Assembly: GCF_013373065.1 (NCBI RefSeq)
Contig: NZ_JABXIN010000003.1
Location: 124,001-188,000, forward strand
Direction: 5' to 3'
Origin: Algoriphagus sp.
Lineage (GTDB): Bacteria > Bacteroidota > Bacteroidia > Cytophagales > Cyclobacteriaceae
DNA: 64,000 nucleotides
Part shown: piece after piece, positions 51,177 to 59,808 of the stretch
Layout of the letters: each line of letters opens with the position of its first letter
Numbering within the stretch: the stretch's first letter is position 1
Notes under the pieces: generated by a model
What the model was told of the DNA's origin: nothing
Databases searched by the model: none
The model's input: the letters and a program-made list of their open reading frames with translations, nothing else
Translations under genes and position numbers: made by a program

Positions 51177-51973
51177 GCGAATTCTTTTTCAAGATAATCC
51201 ACCGTTTTTTCGATTAATTGACCATGTCCCACGGGTAGGATTATCTCGCGAATCTGAGGGATTTTTGAAGAAAATCGATTTAGATTTTCATGAGTAACCA
51301 TTTTGTCAAACTCTCCTAAAAATAAGTTGACAGGAATCTGACTACTTCTTGCCTGCCGGATGATTTTTCCTAAGTGAAGGTGAATTCCCCCAAAGACTTT
51401 CCAGGTAAAATATACATGAGCTCTTTGAGAGCGGGTTTCCATTTGGGTTTGCACAAATTTCACAATACTGCTTTCCAGTAAGCCGGCAGAATTCAAGCCG
51501 TTCATCAATCCGAAGAATAATTGTGGTCTAAAGACTACTCCTTTGAAAAATCCGTGAAAAGAACCCGGATAGCTGCTAATGCTATACCAAAGCCCTGTTT
51601 TTATTCCATCAGGTGCGAGTAAGGTTAAGCTCTGGACTTGCCTATCCAATAGCTCAAAGGTGAGGAGTGCAAACTTTCCTCCCATACTATATCCTATGAG
51701 ATGAAATTTTTGAAAGCTTTCTTTTTCCTGAAGTTTATTGATAAATGCCTTCCAAATTGTTTTTGATAAAGGCTTTTGAGAATCAAACCATCGACTTTTT
51801 CCGTGGTAGAAATTATTGAGAAAAATAAAACGCTGCTGGGGCTTTCGAAGAAGGGAAAAGGCCTTCATATCTACCGAGCTTTGCCCAAATCCATGCAAGA
51901 TTAGAAAGGTTTCTGTTCCTTCCCCATCTATGGAGTAGTGCAATTTTCCGTATGGGCTTTCAATAAAATTCAT
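51173..51973 (-). CDS. alpha/beta-hydrolase
   Basis: A 266-residue cytoplasmic hydrolase. Oxyanion region FLILHGFGQSSVDM, nucleophile in HLIGYSMGGKFALL, acidic residue in FLGEFDKMV and His in VGHGQLIEK. It is similar to epoxide-hydrolase/MenH-like proteins; substrate unknown. A -7 box TAATTTTG on the minus strand (51993-52000) lies about 20 bp before the start. The gene is divergent from the TetR efflux operon, sharing 224 bp of upstream sequence with an 18-bp palindrome. Confidence 0.87.
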   Translation of the reverse strand: MNFIESPYGKLHYSIDGEGTETFLILHGFGQSSVDMKAFSLLRKPQQRFIFLNNFYHGKSRWFDSQKPLSKTIWKAFINKLQEKESFQKFHLIGYSMGGKFALLTFELLDRQVQSLTLLAPDGIKTGLWYSISSYPGSFHGFFKGVVFRPQLFFGLMNGLNSAGLLESSIVKFVQTQMETRSQRAHVYFTWKVFGGIHLHLGKIIRQARSSQIPVNLFLGEFDKMVTHENLNRFSSKIPQIREIILPVGHGQLIEKTVDYLEKEFA

Positions 51974-52035
51974 TAAAAATTAAAATCAGCTCCAAAATTA
52001 TCAAAAATCAAATTTTAGTATCAGGTAAATGATAG

Positions 52036-52053
52036 AATACAAAATTTTGTATT
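52036..52053. promoter_or_regulatory. 18-bp perfect palindrome, likely operator
   Basis: AATACAAAATTTTGTATT is its own reverse complement. It lies in the 224-bp region between the divergent hydrolase gene and the TetR gene, 36 bp upstream of the hydrolase's -7 box. Size and symmetry suit a TetR-type dimer. A second inverted repeat, GGAATTGTATTCC, is at 52101-52113. Confidence 0.5.
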
Positions 52054-52143
52054 ATGAAAATACATATTTGTTCGAAACCGAACAATTTAATCTTTTTGAA
52101 GGAATTGTATTCCAAATAAAATTTTATAAAAAACTCAGGAAAC

Positions 52144-52174
52144 TTTGAACATTGTAATCGTTTCCATAGTTTTG
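52144..52174 (+). promoter_or_regulatory. promoter of the TetR-TolC-RND operon
   Basis: TTTG at 52144-52147 and a perfect -7 box TAGTTTTG at 52167-52174, 19 bp apart, give a good Bacteroidota promoter. Transcription would start about 15-17 bp before the TetR ATG at 52198. Confidence 0.65.
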
Positions 52175-52197
52175 CAGGCTAAATAGAAAAAGTAGCG

Positions 52198-52803
52198 ATG
52201 CGTGAAAAAATTTTGGAAGCGGCCATCGAGCAGTTTTCGAGGTATGGGGTACGCAGTGTGACCATGGATGATATCGCCAGGCACCTGGGGATTTCAAAAA
52301 AAACCTTGTATCAAGAATTTGCAGACAAAAAGGAGCTGGTAAAGATCGCCTTCGATCAGGTTTTAAAGCGAGATCAAAATATGATCGAGGTTATAATGAA
52401 TGATTCGGATGATCACGTGATTGAAACCTTGGTTCATTTGTCAAGGATGATGCGTGAGCGATTGCAGTCCATCAATCCAATTACCATCATGGAAGTTCAG
52501 AAGTACTTTCCTGATGCCTGGCAAATATTTGTTCATCATAAAGAGGAGGTGATTCTTTCTCAGATGATGGACATCCTCGAACGGGGCAAAAAATTGGGCT
52601 ATTTCAGACAGGAAATCGAAGTTCCTATTTTGGCAAGAATCCGGGTAGATCAGATTTCTGGAGCTATGGACTCGTCTAATTTCCAAGATGCCAATTATGA
52701 TATCGTTAAGATCCAACTTGAAATGATGGATCATTTTCTTCACGGAATATTCACAGAAAAGGGACGTGAAGCTTATAAAACTCAGCAAGAAAAAACTATT
52801 TGA
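52198..52803 (+). CDS. TetR/AcrR-family regulator of the RND efflux operon
   Basis: A 201-residue repressor. Residues 1-50 are the TetR helix-turn-helix (ILEAAIEQFSRYGVRSVTMD, DIARHLGISKKTLYQEFADK); the rest is an all-helical ligand-binding domain. It is the first gene of an operon with tolC-, adaptor- and RND-type genes, 11 bp before the next, as is common for efflux regulators in Bacteroidota. It most likely represses its own operon, with the inducer being a compound that the pump exports. The candidate operators are the inverted repeats at 52036 and 52101. Confidence 0.92.
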   Translation: MREKILEAAIEQFSRYGVRSVTMDDIARHLGISKKTLYQEFADKKELVKIAFDQVLKRDQNMIEVIMNDSDDHVIETLVHLSRMMRERLQSINPITIMEVQKYFPDAWQIFVHHKEEVILSQMMDILERGKKLGYFRQEIEVPILARIRVDQISGAMDSSNFQDANYDIVKIQLEMMDHFLHGIFTEKGREAYKTQQEKTI

Positions 52804-52814
52804 AACGCATTGAA

Positions 52815-54173
52815 ATGAAAAAACTATTCATGCTCTTCCTGATTGGTTTTGCCCTGAATTTTCAGGCTAATTCACAGGAAATTGTAGAATTGACCCTAGA
52901 GGAGGCGTTGAATTTTACACTCGAAAATAATGTCGATGTAAAAAATGCCCAATTGGAGACCTTGATCTCAAAAGCAACGATCAAAGAAACGACCGCATCA
53001 GGGCTTCCTCAGATCACAGGTTCATTAGACCTAAATTACAATCCGGCTATTCCGGTCGTTTTCCTTCCCAACGAACCCCCGTTTGGTGACCCAAGTATTC
53101 CTGGAGATGTGATTCCTGCTCGATTTGGAGTGAGCTTTCAATCAAGTTTAGGAGTGAACGTTCGCCAGATGATTTTCGATGGGTCCTTCTTCGTAGGCCT
53201 TCGAGCAGCAAAAACCTACAAGGAATTGACTGATTTAGACAAAATCAAAACCGAGAATGATGCCATTGAGGCTGTTAAGAAAGCTTACTTCGGGGTCTTG
53301 GTAAATCAGGAGCGAATTCGATTAGCTGAAGCTAACTTAGCACGAATTGACACCTTACTCAATGAGACGCGGGCGCTAAATGAAGCCGGTTTTGCAGAGA
53401 AAATGGATGTTTCCCGAATTCAGGTTCAGCGAAACAATACCTTCTCTCAATTAGAGCGCAGTCGAACGGCCTTGGAAATCAGTGAGCAAATCCTAAAACT
53501 TCAAATGGGACTTCCTATGGAGTATGACGTTTTAATCACGGAGACCCTTGAGGAATTGAATCCAATCGAAGAGATCAATGCCCTTTTAATTGATGAAGGA
53601 AGAGAGCGGGTAGAAGTGTCTCAATTACAGACTAATATCGAACTCGTTTGGTTGGACTTGAAAAACAATCAATCCCAATACATGCCTACCATTGACTTCG
53701 TAGCGAATGGAATCCGATCTGGAGCTGGAAATTCGCTTGGGACTGTTTATGATAGCCAAAATTGGTTTGGTAGTTCCTTGTTGGGAGTAAGCATGCAGAT
53801 TCCCATTTTCGACGGATTGTTGAAAAGTGCTAAAATTCAACGCAATCGAATTCAAATCCAGCAGCTGGAAAACCAGCGATATTTCCTGAATGAAAGTATT
53901 AAAAATGAAGTTTACACTGCCAAGGCAAACCTTCAAAACGAGTTGAATATTCTTCGTGTTCAGCGAGAAAATCTTGACTTAGCCAAGGAGGTCTATGACA
54001 TCACAAAAATTAAATATCAAGAAGGCGTAGGATCCAACTTGGAAGTAGTGGAAGCAGATGCAGCCTTGATCGAGGCTGAAATCAACTATCTGACTGCTCT
54101 TTACGATGGATTGGTTTCCAAAGTCGATTTGGAAAGAGCCCTTGGAATATTAAAGAACGATTTATTGAACTAA
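52815..54173 (+). CDS. TolC-family outer-membrane efflux channel
   Basis: Starting at the ATG at 52815 (a TTG at 52800 overlaps the TetR stop), the protein is 452 residues with a signal peptide (MKKLFMLFLIGFALNFQANSQ). TolC repeats are visible twice: LTLEEALNFTLENNVDVKNA near the N terminus, and QIPIFDGLLKSAKIQRNRIQ with long coiled-coil helices, the second repeat near residue 310-440. It forms a trimeric outer-membrane exit duct for the adaptor and RND pump that follow. Confidence 0.92.
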   Translation: MKKLFMLFLIGFALNFQANSQEIVELTLEEALNFTLENNVDVKNAQLETLISKATIKETTASGLPQITGSLDLNYNPAIPVVFLPNEPPFGDPSIPGDVIPARFGVSFQSSLGVNVRQMIFDGSFFVGLRAAKTYKELTDLDKIKTENDAIEAVKKAYFGVLVNQERIRLAEANLARIDTLLNETRALNEAGFAEKMDVSRIQVQRNNTFSQLERSRTALEISEQILKLQMGLPMEYDVLITETLEELNPIEEINALLIDEGRERVEVSQLQTNIELVWLDLKNNQSQYMPTIDFVANGIRSGAGNSLGTVYDSQNWFGSSLLGVSMQIPIFDGLLKSAKIQRNRIQIQQLENQRYFLNESIKNEVYTAKANLQNELNILRVQRENLDLAKEVYDITKIKYQEGVGSNLEVVEADAALIEAEINYLTALYDGLVSKVDLERALGILKNDLLN

Positions 54174-54213
54174 ACCAACACCCTTTCCCTCCGGGAAGAT
54201 AGAAATCAAAAAC

Positions 54214-55347
54214 ATGAAAACAATTTTGAGATTTTTACCCATCACCTTAGTGGTTGTTTTGAGTTTCGGTTGTGCTGAGGATGAATCAGTGGAAGCAAAA
54301 AAAGCAAAACTTGAGGAGTTGAAAACGCAGGTGATCGAGCTGAATGGAACGATTCGGGACCTTGAAGCTGAACTCATGCAATTGGATCCAGAATTTGCCA
54401 AGCAAAATCAAAAATCTGTATTAATCACCACCGCAGATACTCGGAAGGAACGATTTGAGCACTTCGTCGAGGTTACAGGTTCTGTGCTTTCCAAGAAAAA
54501 TGTAAGTATTTCCGCAGAGACCGCCGGACAAGTGTTGGAAATTCCAGCCATGGAAGGTATGCGGGTGACCAAAGGGCAAATTTTGGCAAGAATTGACTCC
54601 GAAGTTATCCAACGAAATATTGATGAGCTTGAAAACTCCTTGAGCTTGGCTACGACACTTTTCGAAAAACAAAAGAGACTTTGGGAACAGGAGATCGGAA
54701 CGGAAGTTCAATACCTAGAGGCTAAAAACAGAAAAGAAGGATTAGAGCGGAGTCTTGCCTCTTTAAAGACCCAACTCGATAAAACCATGGTGAAAGCTCC
54801 ATTTGATGGAACGGTAGAAACCGTAACTGTCCGATTGGGCGAATTGGTGCAGCCAGGTTCACCGATGTTTCAATTTGTAGGAGAAAGTGATCTGTTCATT
54901 GAGGCTGATATCTCTGAATCTTATGTTGGAGTATTAGGCAAAGGAGATTCTGTAAAAGTTTCTTTTCCTTCCATTGGAGAGGTGATTGAATCTCGGGTAT
55001 CTGCTGTTGGTGCTATCATTAATCCTAATAATCGCACATTTAAAGTGGAGGTTTTTCTTCCAAAATTGGACTTAGTAAAGCCTAATATGCTCGCCATCCT
55101 CGATATCAAGGATTATGAAAATGAGGAAGCTGTAGTGGTTCCTTCTAAATTAATCTTGAGTGATAATCGTGGAGACTACGTTTTTGTCGTGAGGGAAGGA
55201 AAAGCAATCAAAACCTACGTACAGCGAGGAAAGACTTTTCAGCAGCAAACTGAAATTTTGGAAGGTTTATCTGGAGACGAAAAACTGGTAGATAAAGGCT
55301 TCCGTGAAGTGGGAGATAATTTTAATGTAACCATTGCACAGCAATAA
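54214..55347 (+). CDS. RND efflux periplasmic adaptor lipoprotein
   Basis: A 377-residue membrane-fusion protein with lipobox ending LSFGC (Cys20). An N-terminal coiled coil (KKAKLEELKTQVIELNGTI) is unusual in length and precedes the barrel; then follow the lipoyl half (AGQVLEIPAMEGMRVTKGQI), a helical hairpin and the second lipoyl half (APFDGTVETVTVRLGELVQP), barrel and membrane-proximal domains. It joins the RND pump to the TolC channel. It lies 40 bp after tolC and 3 bp before the pump gene. Confidence 0.92.
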   Translation: MKTILRFLPITLVVVLSFGCAEDESVEAKKAKLEELKTQVIELNGTIRDLEAELMQLDPEFAKQNQKSVLITTADTRKERFEHFVEVTGSVLSKKNVSISAETAGQVLEIPAMEGMRVTKGQILARIDSEVIQRNIDELENSLSLATTLFEKQKRLWEQEIGTEVQYLEAKNRKEGLERSLASLKTQLDKTMVKAPFDGTVETVTVRLGELVQPGSPMFQFVGESDLFIEADISESYVGVLGKGDSVKVSFPSIGEVIESRVSAVGAIINPNNRTFKVEVFLPKLDLVKPNMLAILDIKDYENEEAVVVPSKLILSDNRGDYVFVVREGKAIKTYVQRGKTFQQQTEILEGLSGDEKLVDKGFREVGDNFNVTIAQQ

Positions 55348-55350
55348 GAC

Positions 55351-58300
55351 ATGGCCGAACAAACGAATTCGAAAACAACGAGAGAGTTTGGATTGACCAG
55401 TCTGAGTGTGGATAATTCCACCTCAGTCGTCATTCTAACGCTGATTATCACCGTCTTGGGATTGGGAGCTTATCGAACCATGCCTAAGGAGAGTTTTCCA
55501 GAAGTGGTTATTCCGACAGTTTATGTGGGAACACCCTATCCTGGTAACTCACCCGTGGATATGGAAAATCTTATTACTCGCCCCATCGAGAAGGAGCTCA
55601 AATCCCTCAATGATGTAAAAGATATCAAATCCACTTCAGTTCAGGATTTTTCATCGATCGTCGTGGAATTTAACCCTGGTGTTGAAATTTCTAAGGCAAT
55701 TCAAGATGTAAAAGATGCGGTAGATAAGTCCAAAAGCGAATTGCCTTCAGACTTGGATCAGGATCCTAATGTCTTAGAAATTAATACCTCCGATTTCCCG
55801 ATTATGAATGTGAATATTTCGGGAAATTATTCTGAAGCAGAATTGAAGAAATTCGGAGAGTATTTGGAAGATGAAATTGAAAAGCTTCCGGAAATTTCTA
55901 AGGCAGATTTAGCGGGTACTGTAGAGCGAGAGATTCAGATCAACGCCGATCCTTACAAGATGGAATCGGTAGGGGTAACTTTTGATGATATCGCTAATGC
56001 AGTTCGTTCAGAAAACGTGACGATTTCTGGAGGTAGTATCCGTGGAGGTGATTTCCAGAGAACCTTGCGTGTGGATGGAGAATTTACCGATCCCATGGAA
56101 ATCCTCGATGTCATTGTTAAAACAGACAATGATAAAATCGTATATCTCCGAGATGTCGCAGAGGTAAAGGATACCTACAAGGATCGAAGTTCTTACGCTA
56201 GGATGAAAAATCTTCCTGTTGTAACGATCAATGTGGTAAAGCGAAGCGGCGAAAACCTCCTCAATGCAGCAGATCAAATCAAACAAATCATTGAAGAAAC
56301 GAAAGCAAACCGTTTCCCTCCTGATTTGGAGATTACGATCAATAATGACCAAAGTAAGACTACTCGGACCCAGGTAAATGACTTGGAGAACTCTATCATT
56401 TTCGGGGTGATTCTCGTGGTTTTGGTGTTGATGTTCTTCTTGGGATTCCGAAATGCCCTCTTCGTGGGGTCTGCAATTCCATTGTCCATGTTTATCTCAT
56501 TTTTGGTGCTCAATTCCTTCGGAATCACTTTGAATCTGATGGTGCTGTTTTCACTTATCCTTGCTTTGGGGATGTTGGTGGATAATGGGATTGTGGTCGT
56601 GGAGAATATTTACCGCTTGATGTCTGAAGGGAAATCACCTCTTCGTGCAGCGAAAGAAGGGGTAGGAGAAGTGGCTTGGCCCATTATTACATCTACAGCT
56701 ACTACGTTAGCGGCCTTCTTGCCTTTGGCTTTCTGGGAAGATACAATCGGGGACTTTATGAAATACCTTCCGATCACCTTGATCATTGTATTGTCTTCTT
56801 CCTTGTTTGTTGCCTTGATCATCAACCCTGTTTTGACATCCATGTACATGAAGGTGGAGGATGTCAATAAAGTAAAATCCAAGCGGAAACCGATCACTGT
56901 ATCTGGTGTTTTTCTAGTGCTTTCAATTCTGTTTTATTTGACTGGATGGACGGCAATGGGCTCCCTGGCATTGGTTTCGTCAGTGTTGACCTTATTTAAT
57001 GTGTTCCTCTTGAGAGGTGCCATAAAATGGTTTCAAACAGTCTTTTTGGTTCGATTGGAGAATGTGTATGAGCAAATCTTAAATTTTGCCTTAAAAGGGA
57101 AAAGCCCGTATTTCTTCTTTGCGGGAGTGAATGTGCTCTTGATCCTGTCAGTTTCTTTATATTTCGTGAGAGCGCCAAAGGTGTTGTTTTTCCCTGATAA
57201 TCAGCCTCAATTGGTCAATGTCTATGTAGAGTTTCCAATTGGTACGGACATAGAGGCGACCAATGCTTTTGTGGATGATTTTGAAGATCAAGTAGCGAAT
57301 GTCTTAAAGGATTACCAAGACATCATCGATTCCATGATTTCCCAGGTTGGAGAGGGGACAGGCGATCCTACTGAAGGAAACTCTGGACAGGCAACGCCTC
57401 ATAAGGCAAAAATTACCATTGGCTTTGTGGATTATATCGAACGGCAGGGAATCAATACCAATCAAGCCATGGAGAAGATCCGTGAATTGGCAGAAAACTA
57501 TCCGGGCGTTCTGATTACAGTGGATAAGCAGCGAGCTGGGCCACCTGTTGGTAAGCCGATCAACATTGAATTTTCAGGAGAAGATTATGATCAGTTGATC
57601 AGTTATGTCAATCAAACCCTCGACTTCATCAATAGCAAGAATATTCCAGGGATTGAAGAATTGAAAACAGACCTTTCCTTGGGTAGTCCTGAGTTGATCG
57701 TGGATATCGATCGGGACAAGGCCCGTCGATTCGGATTGTCCACTTCAACCATTGCCACTGAAATGCGAACTGCGCTTTTTGGTTTAGAAGTTTCGAAGTT
57801 TAAGGAAGGGGAGGATGATTATCCCATTCAACTTCGATTGGAAGAAGAATACCGCTATAATATTGATGCCCTTGTCAATAAGAAAATTGGCTTCCGGGAT
57901 AAATTTGGTACGAAGCGGGAAGTTCCTGTATCGGCAGTAGCTGATATTGAATTCAGTTCGACCTATGGCTCAGTGAAGCGAAAGGATTTGGAAAAAGCAG
58001 TTACGATTTATTCCAACGTACTGGATGGATTCAATGCTACGGAAATCAATAATACCATTCGCCAATATTTGGCCGGATATGATGTCCCGGATGGAATTAC
58101 AGTGAAGTTTACCGGTGAGCAGGAAGAGCAAGCGAAATCCATGGAGTTTTTGGTTCGCGCCCTTGCAATCGCGGTGTCCTTGATTTTCTTGATCATTGTT
58201 GCACAGTTTAATTCTGTTACCACGCCATTTATTATCATGGCTTCTGTGGTTCTAAGTACCATTGGGGTGTTCTTAGGATTGGTGATCTTCAATATGGATT

Positions 58301-58755
58301 TTGTGGTAATCATGACTGGAATCGGGATTATTTCTCTTGCTGGGGTTGTGGTGAATAATGCGATTGTATTGATCGATTATACAAACTTGGTTCGTGCAAG
58401 GAAACGCGAAGCTTTAGGAATAGGAGATGATGAGGTTCTTTCTTACGCAGATTTGGTTGACAGTATTATCGAATCTGGAAAAACGCGACTTCGTCCAGTA
58501 CTCTTGACCGCGATTACTACAGTGTTAGGATTGATTCCGCTTGCTATCGGGATGAATATCAATTTTGGCACTTTGTTGAGTGAATTTGATCCCCAATTCT
58601 ATGTAGGAGGTGATAATGCAGATTTTTGGGGGCCGATGGCATGGACCGTGATTTTTGGGTTAACCTTTGCAACATTTCTTACGTTAGTGATCGTACCAGT
58701 TATGTATTTGTTAGCCGATAAGGTAAATATGAAACTCCGTAAGGTTAAAGCATGA
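55351..58755 (+). CDS. RND efflux permease, multidrug (HAE) type
   Basis: A 1134-residue inner-membrane pump with the RND plan of 12 helices and two large periplasmic loops. The first loop begins after VIPTVYVGTPYPGNSPVDME; the proton-relay helix has LGMLVDNGIVVVENIY, where heavy-metal pumps have DFG..DGAV, so this is a hydrophobic/amphiphilic drug-type (AcrB-like) pump. The second half repeats the pattern (GIISLAGVVVNNAIVLIDY). It ends KVNMKLRKVKA. Substrates are unknown; many Bacteroidota pumps of this type export bile salts, lipids or drugs. A strong hairpin terminator follows. Confidence 0.93.
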   Translation: MAEQTNSKTTREFGLTSLSVDNSTSVVILTLIITVLGLGAYRTMPKESFPEVVIPTVYVGTPYPGNSPVDMENLITRPIEKELKSLNDVKDIKSTSVQDFSSIVVEFNPGVEISKAIQDVKDAVDKSKSELPSDLDQDPNVLEINTSDFPIMNVNISGNYSEAELKKFGEYLEDEIEKLPEISKADLAGTVEREIQINADPYKMESVGVTFDDIANAVRSENVTISGGSIRGGDFQRTLRVDGEFTDPMEILDVIVKTDNDKIVYLRDVAEVKDTYKDRSSYARMKNLPVVTINVVKRSGENLLNAADQIKQIIEETKANRFPPDLEITINNDQSKTTRTQVNDLENSIIFGVILVVLVLMFFLGFRNALFVGSAIPLSMFISFLVLNSFGITLNLMVLFSLILALGMLVDNGIVVVENIYRLMSEGKSPLRAAKEGVGEVAWPIITSTATTLAAFLPLAFWEDTIGDFMKYLPITLIIVLSSSLFVALIINPVLTSMYMKVEDVNKVKSKRKPITVSGVFLVLSILFYLTGWTAMGSLALVSSVLTLFNVFLLRGAIKWFQTVFLVRLENVYEQILNFALKGKSPYFFFAGVNVLLILSVSLYFVRAPKVLFFPDNQPQLVNVYVEFPIGTDIEATNAFVDDFEDQVANVLKDYQDIIDSMISQVGEGTGDPTEGNSGQATPHKAKITIGFVDYIERQGINTNQAMEKIRELAENYPGVLITVDKQRAGPPVGKPINIEFSGEDYDQLISYVNQTLDFINSKNIPGIEELKTDLSLGSPELIVDIDRDKARRFGLSTSTIATEMRTALFGLEVSKFKEGEDDYPIQLRLEEEYRYNIDALVNKKIGFRDKFGTKREVPVSAVADIEFSSTYGSVKRKDLEKAVTIYSNVLDGFNATEINNTIRQYLAGYDVPDGITVKFTGEQEEQAKSMEFLVRALAIAVSLIFLIIVAQFNSVTTPFIIMASVVLSTIGVFLGLVIFNMDFVVIMTGIGIISLAGVVVNNAIVLIDYTNLVRARKREALGIGDDEVLSYADLVDSIIESGKTRLRPVLLTAITTVLGLIPLAIGMNINFGTLLSEFDPQFYVGGDNADFWGPMAWTVIFGLTFATFLTLVIVPVMYLLADKVNMKLRKVKA

Positions 58756-58784
58756 TTGATTTAAGGTTGGTGGTTTTTTAATTC

Positions 58785-58817
58785 AAAACCCCCGGGACAT
58801 TGTCCACGGGGGTTTTT
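58785..58817. terminator. strong bidirectional terminator after the RND operon
   Basis: AAAACCCCCG (58785-58794) pairs with CGGGGGTTTT (58807-58816) with an inner GGAC/GTCC extension, followed by T on the plus strand and preceded by A for the minus strand. It lies between the convergent RND and ssb genes. Confidence 0.93.
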
Positions 58818-58866
58818 CATTTTCAAAGCGATTGGTTTTGGAATATCGCTATGTACTATGCTAGCT

Positions 58867-59250
58867 TTAGAAAGGAAGATCTGCTTCTTCTGAAACTGGG
58901 CTTCCTTCTTGGTTTTTAGGAGCGCCCAAGAACATGAAGTCATGGACCACAATTTCTGTAATATAGCGCTTGATTCCTTCCTTGTCCGTGTAGCTCCGGT
59001 TGGAGATTTTTCCTTCGATCGCGATCTCTGATCCTTTGGAAGTATACTTCTCTAATAGCTCTGCCTGCTTGCCCCAGATCACCAAATTGTGCCAGGTGGT
59101 TTCAGTCACCTTTTCACCTTGCTGGTTTTTGTAAGTTTCGTTGGTAGCAAGACTTACCTTTCCGATTTTAGAACCGGATTCAAGTGTTTTAACTTCGATG
59201 TTGTCGCCCATGCGACCGATTAGTTGAACTTTGTTTCTTAGCGTGTTCAT
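58867..59250 (-). CDS. ssb: single-stranded DNA-binding protein
   Basis: A 127-residue OB-fold protein: NKVQLIGRMGDNIEVK, KVSLATNETYKNQQGEK, ETTWHNLVIWGKQAELL, and the acidic C-terminal tip SEEADLPF that recruits repair proteins. It binds single-stranded DNA as a tetramer during replication and repair. Its short length relative to E. coli SSB (178) reflects a short linker. It is transcribed as a single gene from a 318-bp upstream region that contains a 10-bp-period tandem repeat. Confidence 0.95.
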   Translation of the reverse strand: MNTLRNKVQLIGRMGDNIEVKTLESGSKIGKVSLATNETYKNQQGEKVTETTWHNLVIWGKQAELLEKYTSKGSEIAIEGKISNRSYTDKEGIKRYITEIVVHDFMFLGAPKNQEGSPVSEEADLPF

Positions 59251-59351
59251 GATTACGTGTGTTTTTGGTTAGAATTTTTTTTCGTTTTCGCCAGAGGAAA
59301 AACTTGATGATCCAAAGTTGCAATAGGGCTCATCGAAAAGTCGGGAATCAG

Positions 59352-59395
59352 TCGTTTGTATCCGTTTGTATCCGATTGTAGTCGTTTGCTGTCGG
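59352..59395. repeat. imperfect 10-bp tandem repeat in the ssb-moaD intergenic region
   Basis: Four units of about 10 bp follow one another: TCGTTTGTAT, CCGTTTGTAT, CCGATTGTAG, TCGTTTGCTG, then TCGG. The 318-bp gap 59251-59568 holds no gene. The period equals one helical turn, which suits a cooperative binding protein. Nothing else is recognised in the gap. Confidence 0.6.
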
Positions 59396-59568
59396 ATAAA
59401 TCCCCTTTTTTAAATCGTTTGGGGTGTTTTTTAGAATTTTCTAAATTTTGAAAAAATTGAAATTCACAAGCCTGGTTTCATGAAAACAGAGTAAAATTTG
59501 ATGTAAAAACCCCACGCTAAGAACCCTTCTTTCTTGGGCGTTGCTACCAAAGACAGTATCTTTAAAAG

Positions 59569-59808
59569 ATGAAAAACAAAATTCGGATTCGAACATTTGG
59601 AATGATTGCTGAAGAAATCGGACAGTCTAAATTGACCTTAGATCAAATAGCTACTACAGAAAACTTGAAAGATTATTTGTTCGCTCAATTCCCGAAACTC
59701 CAATCCATGAAGTTTTCAATTGCAGTGAATCAGAAACTGGTTCAGGGAGATGAACAAATTCCTGAAGGAGCCGAGGTTGCACTTTTGCCACCATTTTCAG
59801 GAGGTTAA
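59569..59808 (+). CDS. moaD: molybdopterin synthase small subunit (MoaD, ThiS-like)
   Basis: A 79-residue ubiquitin-fold protein ending PPFSGG. The terminal Gly-Gly is adenylated and thiocarboxylated by MoeB and then delivers sulfur to precursor Z via the MoaE complex. Residues VALLPPFSGG match MoaD (ThiS ends differently before GG). Its stop overlaps the moeB ATG by one base (TAATG), typical of tight translational coupling. Confidence 0.92.
   Translation: MKNKIRIRTFGMIAEEIGQSKLTLDQIATTENLKDYLFAQFPKLQSMKFSIAVNQKLVQGDEQIPEGAEVALLPPFSGG

Noticed and set aside
59352..59395. The ssb-upstream tandem repeat as a CRISPR array
   Set aside because: Units are 10 bp with no spacers and no cas genes nearby.
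59251..59568. A molybdenum-cofactor riboswitch upstream of moaD
   Set aside because: I see no multi-stem conserved fold or paired terminator/anti-terminator in front of moaD; only the short repeat is notable.
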